Origin: JADJOM01 sp046327715
GTDB taxonomy: Bacteria; Gemmatimonadota; Gemmatimonadetes; Gemmatimonadales; GWC2-71-9
Assembly: GCA_046327715.1 (NCBI GenBank)
Contig: JAXLXY010000008.1
Location: 1-64,000, forward strand
Direction of reading: 5' to 3'
Length of the DNA stretch: 64,000 nucleotides
The number at the start of each line of letters is the position of its first letter. Within the stretch, counting starts at the first letter, position 1. The notes below the pieces were generated by a model. The model was given only the letters and a program-made list of their open reading frames with translations, had not been told where the DNA came from and did no database searches. Of the stretch, positions 20,079 through 28,385 are shown in pieces. Both the position numbers and the translations under genes were made by a program.

Positions 20079-21401
20079 TCACCCGCCCCGCACCTGGCCC
20101 CGGCACTCGCCGAAGCCGATGCGGGCCGCGCCCGGCGCCTCGCACCACCCGGTCAGCACCACCTCGTCCCCGTCCTCGAGGAAGGCGCGGGTCTCGCCGT
20201 TGGGCAGCGTCACCGGCTCCTTGCCGCGCCAGGTGAGCTCGAGCAGGCACCCGCGCTCGTCCTTCCCCGGCCCCGAGACGGTGCCGCTGGCGATGAGGTC
20301 GCCCGGCCGGAGGTTGCAGCCGTTGCTCGCATGGTGGGTAACCATCTGGGCCAGGGTCCAGTACATCTGCCCGAACCGCGAGCGGGAGAGCCGCACCGCG
20401 GGCTGGCCCTGCTCCCGCATCCGCGCGGTCTGCAGCGCCACCTCGAGCTGGAGGTCCACCCCGCCCCACTGGGCGGTACCCGGATCGTCGAGGTAGGGGA
20501 GCGGCGCCGGGTCGCCGGCCGGCCGCACGAAGGCCGGCACCCGGAAGGGGGCCAGCGCCTCCATCGTCACCACCCAGGGCGAGAGGCTGGTCGCGAAGTT
20601 CTTGCCCAGGAACGGCCCGAGCGGCTGGTACTCCCAGGACTGGACGTCGCGGGCCGACCAGTCGTTGAGCAGGCTCAGCCCGAACAGCCGTCCCTCCGCC
20701 TCCGCCAGCGGCACCGGCGTCCCCAGCGGGTTCTCCCCCGCGATCCAGGCAGCCACCTCGAGCTCGTAGTCGAGGCTGCGCGACGGCCCGAAGGCTGGGG
20801 CCACCGCGTCAGGGGCCTTGGCCTGCCCCGCGGGGCGCCGCACCGGCGTGCCGCTCACTACCAGCGACGACGCCCGCCCGTGATAGCCGATGGGCACCCA
20901 CTTGTAGTTGGGCAGCAGCGGATTGTCGGGGCGGAACATCGCGCCCACGTTCGAGGCGTGGAACACCGAGGCGTAGAAGTCGGTGTAGTCCCCCACGCTG
21001 GCGGGGAGCAACAGCTGCGCCTCGCCCGGCCCGCGCAGCAGCCGGTCGTGGAGCGCGCGGTCCCGGGCGAGCCGGCTCCCCTCGGTCAGGGCCGCGGCCA
21101 CCGCGGCGCGGAGGCTGCGCCGGCGGTCCACCGGCTCGGCCATCAGCGCATTGAGCGACGCCCCGTGGCACGCCACCGCCAGCCGCTCGGGGAGCTCCAG
21201 CACCCCCGCCTCGAGCGCCGCACCCAGGTCGAGGATCCGGTCGCCGATGGCCACGCCGACCCGCGGCCGGTCCTGCGCCGAGGTGCGGAACACGCCGAGG
21301 GGCAGGTTCTGCACCGGGAAATCGGCGCCGGGCACGTTGGCGCCGGGCACGAAGCTGCGGCGCGCGGGGTCGTGGGTTTCGTCGCGCAGGGGGGCGGTCA
21401 T
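20079..21401 (-). CDS. fahA: Fumarylacetoacetase
   Basis: A 440-residue fumarylacetoacetate hydrolase, the last step of tyrosine degradation, yielding fumarate and acetoacetate. It has the N-terminal FAH domain and the catalytic core with DYTDFYASVFHASNVG, the metal-site region LDYELEVAAWI, and NDWSARDVQSWEYQPLGPFLGKNF-type sequence. Full length for the eukaryote-like FAH class. Its ATG overlaps the upstream unknown gene as ATGA, indicating coupling. Confidence 0.96.
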   Translation of the reverse strand: MTAPLRDETHDPARRSFVPGANVPGADFPVQNLPLGVFRTSAQDRPRVGVAIGDRILDLGAALEAGVLELPERLAVACHGASLNALMAEPVDRRRSLRAAVAAALTEGSRLARDRALHDRLLRGPGEAQLLLPASVGDYTDFYASVFHASNVGAMFRPDNPLLPNYKWVPIGYHGRASSLVVSGTPVRRPAGQAKAPDAVAPAFGPSRSLDYELEVAAWIAGENPLGTPVPLAEAEGRLFGLSLLNDWSARDVQSWEYQPLGPFLGKNFATSLSPWVVTMEALAPFRVPAFVRPAGDPAPLPYLDDPGTAQWGGVDLQLEVALQTARMREQGQPAVRLSRSRFGQMYWTLAQMVTHHASNGCNLRPGDLIASGTVSGPGKDERGCLLELTWRGKEPVTLPNGETRAFLEDGDEVVLTGWCEAPGAARIGFGECRGQVRGG

Positions 21402-22324
21402 CCGCGGGGGGCCTCGGCGAGCGGTTCGGTGAAGGAGCAGGAGCCGATCGCCCGGAGGAACTCGGACCGGGCCTGGACGATCTCCTCCCGCGTCACGCGG
21501 ATCCCGCCCCAGTGGATGGCGGAGGGGTCCTGGGTCGGGCCGGTCTCGCGCCCGAGCGTGAGCAGCCGGTGGGCCTCCTCGGTGGAACGCTCCTGCCACA
21601 GCGCGGTCGCGGCGAGGATCACGTTGAGGTAGCCGTACAGCGTGGCGCGCGGGCTGTCGGGAGCGTAGGTGAGCGCCTGGTCGCCGCGCAGCGCGTGGTG
21701 CAGCCCCGCGGTGGCCTTGCACGGCACCCCTTCGGTGGCGCAGGCGGAGAGGAAGGCGAGCACCGCCTCCGGCGCGGGGATGTCGCTGGGGGTGACACCC
21801 CCGGTGCGCACCTTGGCGAAGGCCCCGGCGGCGCCCACCTGCCCCACCAGCGCCGTGAGGTCGCCGTCGAGGGGCAACTCGCAGTAGAGCTCGTACTCCT
21901 CGCTCACCATCCCCGCCAGGCGGGCCACCTGCTCGGCCCCACCCACCCGCGCCTCCAGCGACAGGATGCAGGGGCCGCCGTGCACGTGCCGCTCGTTGAA
22001 GGTGCAGACCGCGGCGAGGTCGGCCACCGGGTCACTGCCGAGCAGGGCGGTGATCGGGAAGCGCGCGCCGAGCCGCTCCGCCTCGGGCAGCGCGGCGAGC
22101 GCAGCCTCGAACTCCTGCAGGCGCGCCACCGGCAGCACCAGCCGCGCCAGCGCCCAGCTGGCCTCGGAGGCCTGGTACGCGGCGAAGTTCCGCACCGTCT
22201 CGGCCATGCCGAGCCCGGCGGGGGGAAAGAGCCCGGCGTAGTCGATGAGGCCGGCGAGCACCGCCTGCATGGGGGCCGGCCACGGCGGGGCGGTGCCCGC
22301 GAGCGCCACGGGGGCGTCACTCAT
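21398..22324 (-). CDS. Unknown protein embedded in the tyrosine catabolic operon
   Basis: A 308-residue protein I cannot assign to a characterised family, although it looks conserved. It shows alternating strands and helices suggestive of a TIM barrel, with IDYAGLFPPAGLGM near the N-terminus, a lysine/arginine motif AKVRTGG near 168, KATAGLHHALR near 203-213 and a C-terminal FLRAIGSCSFTEP. It overlaps the ligase stop (ATGA) and the fahA start (ATGA), so it is translationally coupled to both. The pathway enzyme not seen here is maleylacetoacetate isomerase, but this protein has no glutathione-transferase features. Confidence 0.85.
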   Translation of the reverse strand: MSDAPVALAGTAPPWPAPMQAVLAGLIDYAGLFPPAGLGMAETVRNFAAYQASEASWALARLVLPVARLQEFEAALAALPEAERLGARFPITALLGSDPVADLAAVCTFNERHVHGGPCILSLEARVGGAEQVARLAGMVSEEYELYCELPLDGDLTALVGQVGAAGAFAKVRTGGVTPSDIPAPEAVLAFLSACATEGVPCKATAGLHHALRGDQALTYAPDSPRATLYGYLNVILAATALWQERSTEEAHRLLTLGRETGPTQDPSAIHWGGIRVTREEIVQARSEFLRAIGSCSFTEPLAEAPRG

Positions 22325-24318
22325 GTGCGCAGCTCCGCGAGATCGCGAAAGAGGTCGAGCGCCTGCGGATTGGCCAGGGCATCGGCGTTGCCCACCGGCC
22401 GGCGGTGGATCACCGCCCGCACGGCGAGTTCCGAGAGCTTGCCGTTGATGGTCCGGGGGAGGTCGTCCACCTGCAGGATCTTGCGGGGCACGTGGTGCGG
22501 GCTGGCGTGTGCCCGGACCTCCCGCCGGATCCGGTCCCGCAGCGCCTCGTCGAGCACGAGCCCGGGGCGGAGGCGCACGAACAGCACCACCCGCACGTCG
22601 TCCTCCCAGTCCTGGGCCACCACCAGGCTCTCCAGCACTTCCGGCAGCCGCTCCACCTGGCGGTAGATCTCCGCGGTACCGATCCGCACGCCCCCCGGAT
22701 TGAGGGTGGCGTCACTCCGGCCGTAGATGATGAGGCCGCCATGGACGGTGCGCTCGGCCCAGTCGCCGTGGCGCCAGACGCCGGGGAAGTGTTCGAAGTA
22801 GGCCGCATGGTACTTCCGCCCGCCGGGGTCATCCCAGAATCCCACCGGCATGCTGGGGAAGGGACGGGTGCACACCAGCTCCCCTGCCTCGCCGACGAGC
22901 GGGGCGCCTTCAGGACTCCAGACGTCCACCGCCATGCCGAGCCCGGGCCCCTGCAGTTCGCCCCGCCAGACCGGCAGCGTCGGATAGCCCAGCGCAAAGC
23001 AGCTGATCAGGTCGGTCCCGCCGCTGATGCTGGCCAGGTGCAGGTCGGCCTTGATGCGGCCGTAGACGTAGTCATAGCTGTGCACCGCGAGGGGGCTGCC
23101 GGTGCTCAGGATGGCCCGGAGCGCCGCGAGGTCGTGGGCCGTGCCGGGGGCGAGCCCTTCCTTCTCGCACAGGGCGAGGTACTTGGCGCTGGTGCCGAAG
23201 ACCGTCACCCGCTCCGCGGCCGCCATGCGCCAGAGGATATCGGGCTCCGGCGCCATCGGCGCACCGTCGTAGAGCACCACCGTGGCGCCCACCGCCAGGC
23301 TCGACACCACCCAGTTCCACATCATCCACCCGCAGGTGGTGAAGTAGAAGATGCGGTCGTCCCGGGTCAGGTCGGTATGCAGCACCAGCTCCTTGAGGTG
23401 CTGGAGCAGCGTGCCCCCGGCTCCGTGCACGATGCACTTGGGGAGTCCGGTGGTGCCACTCGAGTAGACGATGTAGAGCGGGTGGTCGAATGGGAAACGG
23501 CTCGGCGGCTCGGCGGCTCGGCGGTGCGTGGTGCCAGCGGCCGCCAACCAGCCCTCGAGCGGGACGATCCTCGGGTCCGTCCCGGACCCCTCGGGCCGCC
23601 GGGCCGCCGGGCCGCCGAGGTACGGAATCACCACCACGGCCTCGATGCCGGGCAGCCCCGCCACCACGCGCGCCACCCGGTCGCCGAGCGGGATCTCCTT
23701 GCCGGCGTAGCGGTAGCCGTCCACCGTGAAGAGGACCCGGGGGCGGATCTGCCCGAAGCGGTCGAGCACCGCGCGCTCCCCGAAGTCGGGTGAGCAGCTG
23801 CTCCAGGTGGCGCCCAGGCTCGCCGTGGCGAGCATGGCGATGATCGTCTCGGGCAGGTTGGGAAGCAGGCCAGCCACCCGGTCGCCGGGGCCGATCCCCG
23901 CGGCACGCAGCGCGGCGGCATAGCGGTCCACCTCGCGGCGGAGCTCCGCGAAGGTCAGGGCCCGCTGCCGGCCGAGCTCGTTCCAGAAGACCAGCGCCTC
24001 GCGGTCGTCGGCATGCCGCAGGAGGTTCTCGGCGAAGCTGAGGCGGGCCCCCGGGAACCAGCGCGGCCCGCCGGGCTCTCCCGGCGGCTGCATCTGGTCG
24101 CCCTGCTCCAGCACCGCGTCCCACGGGGGACCGTCCGGACGGGGCTGGGCCAGCACGCCGGTGAACTCCCACACCGCGGCCCAGAAGGGCTCCGGTTCCT
24201 CCACCGACCAGCGCCACAGCGCCGCGGCGTCCGCCCCCGGGCGGTAGCGGGCGGTGAAGCGCGTCAGGTTGGCGCGCGCCACGCGGGCGGGGGTGGGCGT
24301 CCAGAGGGGACCGGTCAT
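22321..24318 (-). CDS. Acetoacetate--CoA ligase
   Basis: A 665-residue ANL-superfamily acyl-CoA synthetase of the acetoacetyl-CoA synthetase type. The P-loop YSSGTTGLPKCIVHGAGG, the segment FYFTTCGWMMWNWVVSSLA and the C-terminal NPGGVRIGTAEIYR and INGKLSE (catalytic Lys region) are typical. It would activate the acetoacetate released by fumarylacetoacetase for entry into central metabolism. ATG 24318 was chosen; GTG 24330 four codons upstream is an alternative. Two short octamer tracts lie in the linker before the P-loop. Confidence 0.92.
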   Translation of the reverse strand: MTGPLWTPTPARVARANLTRFTARYRPGADAAALWRWSVEEPEPFWAAVWEFTGVLAQPRPDGPPWDAVLEQGDQMQPPGEPGGPRWFPGARLSFAENLLRHADDREALVFWNELGRQRALTFAELRREVDRYAAALRAAGIGPGDRVAGLLPNLPETIIAMLATASLGATWSSCSPDFGERAVLDRFGQIRPRVLFTVDGYRYAGKEIPLGDRVARVVAGLPGIEAVVVIPYLGGPAARRPEGSGTDPRIVPLEGWLAAAGTTHRRAAEPPSRFPFDHPLYIVYSSGTTGLPKCIVHGAGGTLLQHLKELVLHTDLTRDDRIFYFTTCGWMMWNWVVSSLAVGATVVLYDGAPMAPEPDILWRMAAAERVTVFGTSAKYLALCEKEGLAPGTAHDLAALRAILSTGSPLAVHSYDYVYGRIKADLHLASISGGTDLISCFALGYPTLPVWRGELQGPGLGMAVDVWSPEGAPLVGEAGELVCTRPFPSMPVGFWDDPGGRKYHAAYFEHFPGVWRHGDWAERTVHGGLIIYGRSDATLNPGGVRIGTAEIYRQVERLPEVLESLVVAQDWEDDVRVVLFVRLRPGLVLDEALRDRIRREVRAHASPHHVPRKILQVDDLPRTINGKLSELAVRAVIHRRPVGNADALANPQALDLFRDLAELRT
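23499..23616. repeat. Two three-unit octamer tracts inside the acetoacetate--CoA ligase gene
   Basis: GGCTCGGC repeated three times at 23499-23522 and GGGCCGCC three times at 23593-23616 are 8-bp periodic and keep frame because three units make 24 bp. Both encode the Arg/Ala/Pro-rich linker between the N-terminal subdomain and the ATP-binding P-loop. Confidence 0.75.
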
Positions 24319-24334
24319 CGCGCCGGCCACCGGC

Positions 24335-25528
24335 TCACGTGGTCGGCGGGTTGAACTGCGCGTGCTGGCTGTCGAGCCAGCTCTTGTGGTAGTCCGGGTC
24401 CTCGATGGCCAGCGCGGGCCGCGCCACCCTGAGCGGGCGGAAGGAGTCCATCATCACCGCCAGCTCGTTGGTGGCCTTGGCGCCGATCGAGGCCTCCGCC
24501 CGCCCCGGGTGGGGGCCGTGGGGCAGCCCGTCGGGGTGGTGCGTGATGGAGCCGTACTCGATCCCCTTCCGGCTCATGAACTCGCTCGAGGCGTAGAACA
24601 GCACCTCGTCCGAGTCCACGTTGGAGTGGTTGTACGGCGCCGGCACGGCCTGCGGGTCGAAGTCGTAGGGCCGCGGGCAGAACGAGCAGATCACGAAGCC
24701 GTCGCCCTGGAAGGTCTGGTGCACCGGGGGCGGCTGGTGGATGCGGCCCACGATCGGCTCGAAGTCGTGGATGTTGAAGATCCAGGGGTAGAAGTACCCG
24801 TCCCAGCCCACGACGTCGAAGGGATGGTGGTCGAGCACCATCTCGTTGATCGCGTCGTACTGCTTGACGAGGAGGGGGAAGTCGCCCTGCTCGTCGTGCG
24901 GGTGGACCTCCATGGGCCGCCGGATGTCGCGCTCGCAGAACGGCGCCCCCTCGAGCAGCTGGCCCACCTCGTTCATGTAGCGCCGCGGGAACCGGATGTG
25001 CCCGCGGCTCTCGAACACCACGAACTTGGCCGGTCCCTTCGCGAGGTCGAGCCGCCACCGGTGCAGGATGTTGCGGTGGATCACCACGTAGTCGCCGGCG
25101 CGGAACGGCAGCTCCCCGAACACCGACTCCAGGGTCCCCTGCCCCTCCACCACGTACACGCACTCGTCGGCCTGGCTGTTCCGGTAGAAGTGCGCGTCGT
25201 TCTCGTCCGGCTCCACGTACAGCATGCCGATGTCGCTGTTGAACAGCAGCGGGATCCGGTCGAGGGTCGGGCTGCCGCCACGGCGCACCCGACTGGTCAG
25301 GAAGTGCCGGTGCCGCAGGCTGGTCCCGGCGTCGGCCTCCCAGACGATGTCGCGTACCTTCCGGGCCGACTTGATGGTGGTCGGGGGGTAGGTGTGATAC
25401 AGCAGGGCCGAGGTGCCCACGAACCCCTCATGCCCCATCAGCTCCTCGGCGTAGAGCCCGCCGTCGGGGCGCCGGAACACCACGTGCCGCTTGCGCGGCA
25501 CCTGGCCCACCTGGTGGTAGAACGGCAT
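24335..25528 (-). CDS. hmgA: Homogentisate 1,2-dioxygenase
   Basis: A 397-residue cupin-fold ring-cleavage dioxygenase that converts homogentisate to maleylacetoacetate. Typical motifs are VVIHRNILHRW, HHPFDVVGWDGYFYPWIF, the HQTFQGDGFVICSFCPR segment and PYNHSNVDSDE, which carry the iron-binding His and Glu residues. Slightly shorter than the mammalian enzyme, as in many bacteria. Its ATG directly follows the hpd stop codon. Confidence 0.95.
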   Translation of the reverse strand: MPFYHQVGQVPRKRHVVFRRPDGGLYAEELMGHEGFVGTSALLYHTYPPTTIKSARKVRDIVWEADAGTSLRHRHFLTSRVRRGGSPTLDRIPLLFNSDIGMLYVEPDENDAHFYRNSQADECVYVVEGQGTLESVFGELPFRAGDYVVIHRNILHRWRLDLAKGPAKFVVFESRGHIRFPRRYMNEVGQLLEGAPFCERDIRRPMEVHPHDEQGDFPLLVKQYDAINEMVLDHHPFDVVGWDGYFYPWIFNIHDFEPIVGRIHQPPPVHQTFQGDGFVICSFCPRPYDFDPQAVPAPYNHSNVDSDEVLFYASSEFMSRKGIEYGSITHHPDGLPHGPHPGRAEASIGAKATNELAVMMDSFRPLRVARPALAIEDPDYHKSWLDSQHAQFNPPTT

Positions 25529-26656
25529 CTAGAGGTTCCCCCGGAGCGCCTGCTCCCGCTCGATCGACTCGAACAGCGCCTTGAAGTTCCCCTTGCCGAA
25601 GCTCCGGGCGCCCTTGCGCTGGATGATCTCGTAGAACACGGTCGGGCGGTCCTCGACGGGCTTGGTGAAGATCTGGAGCAGGTAACCCTCGTCGTCCCGG
25701 TCCACCAGGATGCCGAGCTCGCGCAGCGGGGCCAGGTCCTCGTCGATGCGGCCCACCCGGTCGAACAGCTCGTCGTAGTAGGACCCGGGCACGGTGAGGA
25801 ACTCGACCCCCCGGGCCTGCAGCGCGCTCACCGTGGCGATGATGTTGTCGGTGGCCACGGCGATGTGCTGCACCCCCGGTCCATGGTAGAAGTCGAGGTA
25901 CTCCTCGATCTGCGACTTCTTCTTGCCGCTGGCGGGCTCGTTGATCGGGAACTTGATCCGCTCATTGCCGTTGGCCATCACCTTGGACATCAGCGCCGAG
26001 TACTCGGTGGAGATGTCCTTGTCGTCGAAGCTGAGCAGGTTCTTGAAGCCCATCACCCGCTCGTAGAAGCCCACCCACTCGTTCATCCTGCCCAGCTCGA
26101 CGTTGCCCACGCAGTGGTCCACGTACTTGAGCCCCACCGGCGCCGGCTGGTAGCGCGAGGTCACCGGCCGGAAGCCGGGCAGGAAGAGGCCGCGGTAGTT
26201 GCGGCGCTCCACCAGGCTGTGGATGGTGTCGCCGTAGGTGCGGATCGCCGCGAGGACCACCTCGCCGTCCGCGTCGCTGAGCACCGTGGGCTCCTGCACC
26301 GCCACGGCGCCGTGCGCGGTGGCGTAGGCGAAGGCCTGGCGGCAGTCCTCGACCCACAGGGCGAGGTCCCGGACCCCGTCGCCGTGGACCAGGTGGTGCT
26401 GCGCGATGGGGCTGTCGGGATGCATCGGCGAGGTGAGGACGAAGCGGATCTTGTCCTGCACCAGGAGGTAGCTCGCCCGGTCACGGACGCCGGTCTCCGG
26501 CCCGCGGTAGCCCACGAGCTGGAACCCGAACGCGGTGCGGTAGTAGTGGCTCGCCTGCTTGGCGTTGCCGACATAGAACTCGACGTAATCCGTGCCGTTG
26601 ATCGGGAACGGATCGGCGACGGGGGCCTGGGCGGAGGAGAGGACCTGGGTGGCCAT
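25529..26656 (-). CDS. hpd: 4-hydroxyphenylpyruvate dioxygenase
   Basis: A 375-residue HPPD that converts 4-hydroxyphenylpyruvate to homogentisate, the first committed step of the operon. Two vicinal-oxygen-chelate domains supply iron ligands: His in YVDHCVGNV, His in GVQHIAVATDN and Glu in FYEIIQRKGARSFGKGNFK. ATG 26656 has GGAG about 9 nt upstream; in-frame ATG 26686 would add a Pro-rich tail. First gene of the operon, divergent from the LysR regulator. Confidence 0.95.
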   Translation of the reverse strand: MATQVLSSAQAPVADPFPINGTDYVEFYVGNAKQASHYYRTAFGFQLVGYRGPETGVRDRASYLLVQDKIRFVLTSPMHPDSPIAQHHLVHGDGVRDLALWVEDCRQAFAYATAHGAVAVQEPTVLSDADGEVVLAAIRTYGDTIHSLVERRNYRGLFLPGFRPVTSRYQPAPVGLKYVDHCVGNVELGRMNEWVGFYERVMGFKNLLSFDDKDISTEYSALMSKVMANGNERIKFPINEPASGKKKSQIEEYLDFYHGPGVQHIAVATDNIIATVSALQARGVEFLTVPGSYYDELFDRVGRIDEDLAPLRELGILVDRDDEGYLLQIFTKPVEDRPTVFYEIIQRKGARSFGKGNFKALFESIEREQALRGNL

Positions 26657-26796
26657 GGGCGGCGGCTCCGGAAGGGACGCGGGCATCGAACCACCCGCCC
26701 GGCGGGTGCCGGGTCGGGCAGCGGACGGCCCCAACCTAGCGCCGGGTGACTAATATGTCCAATATTGTAATCGGATTAAATTGATACCTACTACAT
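26657..26796. promoter_or_regulatory. Divergent hpd/LysR control region with a dyad
   Basis: The 140-bp gap contains an AT-rich core (about 26750-26796), abrupt in this genome. TAATC-G-GATTA at 26768-26778 is a perfect 5-bp dyad in the middle of that core, placed as expected for a LysR-type binding site controlling both hpd and its own gene. Confidence 0.6.
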
Positions 26797-27711
26797 ATGA
26801 TTAGCAGCCTCGAACTCCGGCACCTCCGCTACTTCGTCGCCGTCGCCGAGGAGCTCCACTTCGGCCGCGCCGCCCGCCGGCTGGGCATCGCCCAGCCCCC
26901 GCTCTCCCAGCAGATCCAGCGGCTGGAGCAGGTCGTCGGCGTGCGCCTGTTCGAGCGCACCAGCCGCCGTGTGCAGCTCACCGACGGCGGCACCACCCTC
27001 CTGTCCGAGGCGCGCCGGGTGCTCGCGGCCGCCACCGAGGCGCTCGAGGCCACCCGCCGCGCCGGCCGGGGGGAGCTGGGCGAGCTCCGGGTGGCCTTCG
27101 CCGCCACCGTGATGTTCCTCGCCCTGCCGGCCGTCATCCGGGAGTTCCGGGGACGCTTTCCGGGGGTCCACCTGGACCTGCGGGAGATGCCCACCGGCCC
27201 GCAGCTCGCCGCCCTCAAGGCCGGGGAGATCGACATCGGGTTCGTCCGGGAGCCGCAACCGGACCCGGAGCTCGAGATCGTGACCGTGATGCGCGAGCCG
27301 CTCCGGATCGCCGTGAACAAGAGCCATCCGCTCGCGGCCCGCCCGACGATCGCGGTGCGCCACCTCGCCGAGGAGCCCTTCGTCCTCTTCCCCGAGGAGC
27401 TGGCGCCCGGGCTGTACGCCCAGGTGCTGGGCCTCTGCCGGGCCGCCGGCTTCACGCCCCGCGTGGTCGAGGAGAGCCGTGAGCTCTATACCAGCGTGAG
27501 CCTGGTGGAGGCGGGCATCGGCGTCTCGATCCTGCCCGCCTCGGTGGAGAAGCTCGGCTGGCGGGGGGTTCGGTACCGCGCCATTCCCAGCGCCAGTGCC
27601 GAGACCCGGATCGCGGCGGCCTGGCGCCGGGACCGCGCGCGCCCGGTGGTGCAGGCGTTCATGCAGGTGGTGGGTGCGGTGACGGGCCCGGAGGGAGGCC
27701 GGCCCGGCTGA
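26797..27711 (+). CDS. LysR-type transcriptional regulator of the tyrosine operon
   Basis: A 304-residue LTTR. The N-terminal winged helix-turn-helix (ELRHLRYFVAVAEELHFGRAARRLGIAQPPLSQQIQRLE) is followed by a periplasmic-binding-like effector domain. The sequence resembles regulators of aromatic catabolism (CatR/BenM group). Its divergent position next to hpd suggests it controls the tyrosine operon, with a pathway intermediate as effector; both points are inferred from context. ATG 26797 gives the canonical N-terminus. Confidence 0.9.
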   Translation: MISSLELRHLRYFVAVAEELHFGRAARRLGIAQPPLSQQIQRLEQVVGVRLFERTSRRVQLTDGGTTLLSEARRVLAAATEALEATRRAGRGELGELRVAFAATVMFLALPAVIREFRGRFPGVHLDLREMPTGPQLAALKAGEIDIGFVREPQPDPELEIVTVMREPLRIAVNKSHPLAARPTIAVRHLAEEPFVLFPEELAPGLYAQVLGLCRAAGFTPRVVEESRELYTSVSLVEAGIGVSILPASVEKLGWRGVRYRAIPSASAETRIAAAWRRDRARPVVQAFMQVVGAVTGPEGGRPG

Positions 27712-27839
27712 GCGCGCCCGGCACGATCGCTGCCACACCAAAGCCTCGCCGGCCAGCGGTTGTCGCGTCCCGCAACGCAGGGACCCCGCCAGCCCGCTTC
27801 GCTGCCCTTCGCAGCCGCCCCCAACACCGGGACGCGTCC

Positions 27840-28370
27840 ATGCGACACGTCACACCAGGCGCCGCACCGTGTCACCCTGACCGCCGCGGGGGCCCTTTGC
27901 TTGCCCTCCTCCTCGTCCTCCCGCTCGGGCTCGCGGCGCAGACAACCCTCTTCGCGGGCTACAGCGTCCACGGCGTGACCGATCGGCCAGGCGCCGGCTA
28001 CGACGGCATCCAGCTGGGGCTCGCCGCGCGGTTGGCGCCGCCGGTCGAGTGGGTGGTGCGGCTGGAGTCGCTCAGCGGGGTGCTGTACGACGAATCGAGC
28101 GGGATCGTCAGCCTGTCCACCGGCGTCCAGTTCGGGCGGTTCGGGACCCGCGGGGAAGCCGCACTGGGGGTGGGGTTCGGCGGCTACGCGCTCACGGAAT
28201 ACGACAGCGGCGGGCTCGGGGGATTCCTCTACAGCAACCTCGACCTGCGGGTCTGGCTCGGCCGCCACATGGGCGTGTACACCGGCCTCCGCCTGTCGAC
28301 CTACGACGGTGCGCTGCGCCGGGGCGGCGCGTCGGCGGCGATCGGGATCACGCTGCGCCCGGGGCGGTAG
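27840..28370 (+). CDS. Small secreted protein, probable outer-membrane beta-barrel-like
   Basis: A 176-residue protein with a Sec signal peptide (hydrophobic LLALLLVLPLGLAAQ after a basic N-terminus; cleavage near residue 33-34). The mature part has alternating glycine/aromatic strands (FAGYSVHGV, VGFGGYALTEY, YTGLRLSTYDG), like small outer-membrane barrels. No family is recognised. It follows LysR by 128 bp and converges with ftsK with a 15-bp gap. ATG 27840 fits the signal peptide; no strong Shine-Dalgarno sequence is visible. Confidence 0.65.
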   Translation: MRHVTPGAAPCHPDRRGGPLLALLLVLPLGLAAQTTLFAGYSVHGVTDRPGAGYDGIQLGLAARLAPPVEWVVRLESLSGVLYDESSGIVSLSTGVQFGRFGTRGEAALGVGFGGYALTEYDSGGLGGFLYSNLDLRVWLGRHMGVYTGLRLSTYDGALRRGGASAAIGITLRPGR

Positions 28371-28385
28371 TCGGGGGCCCCTGGC

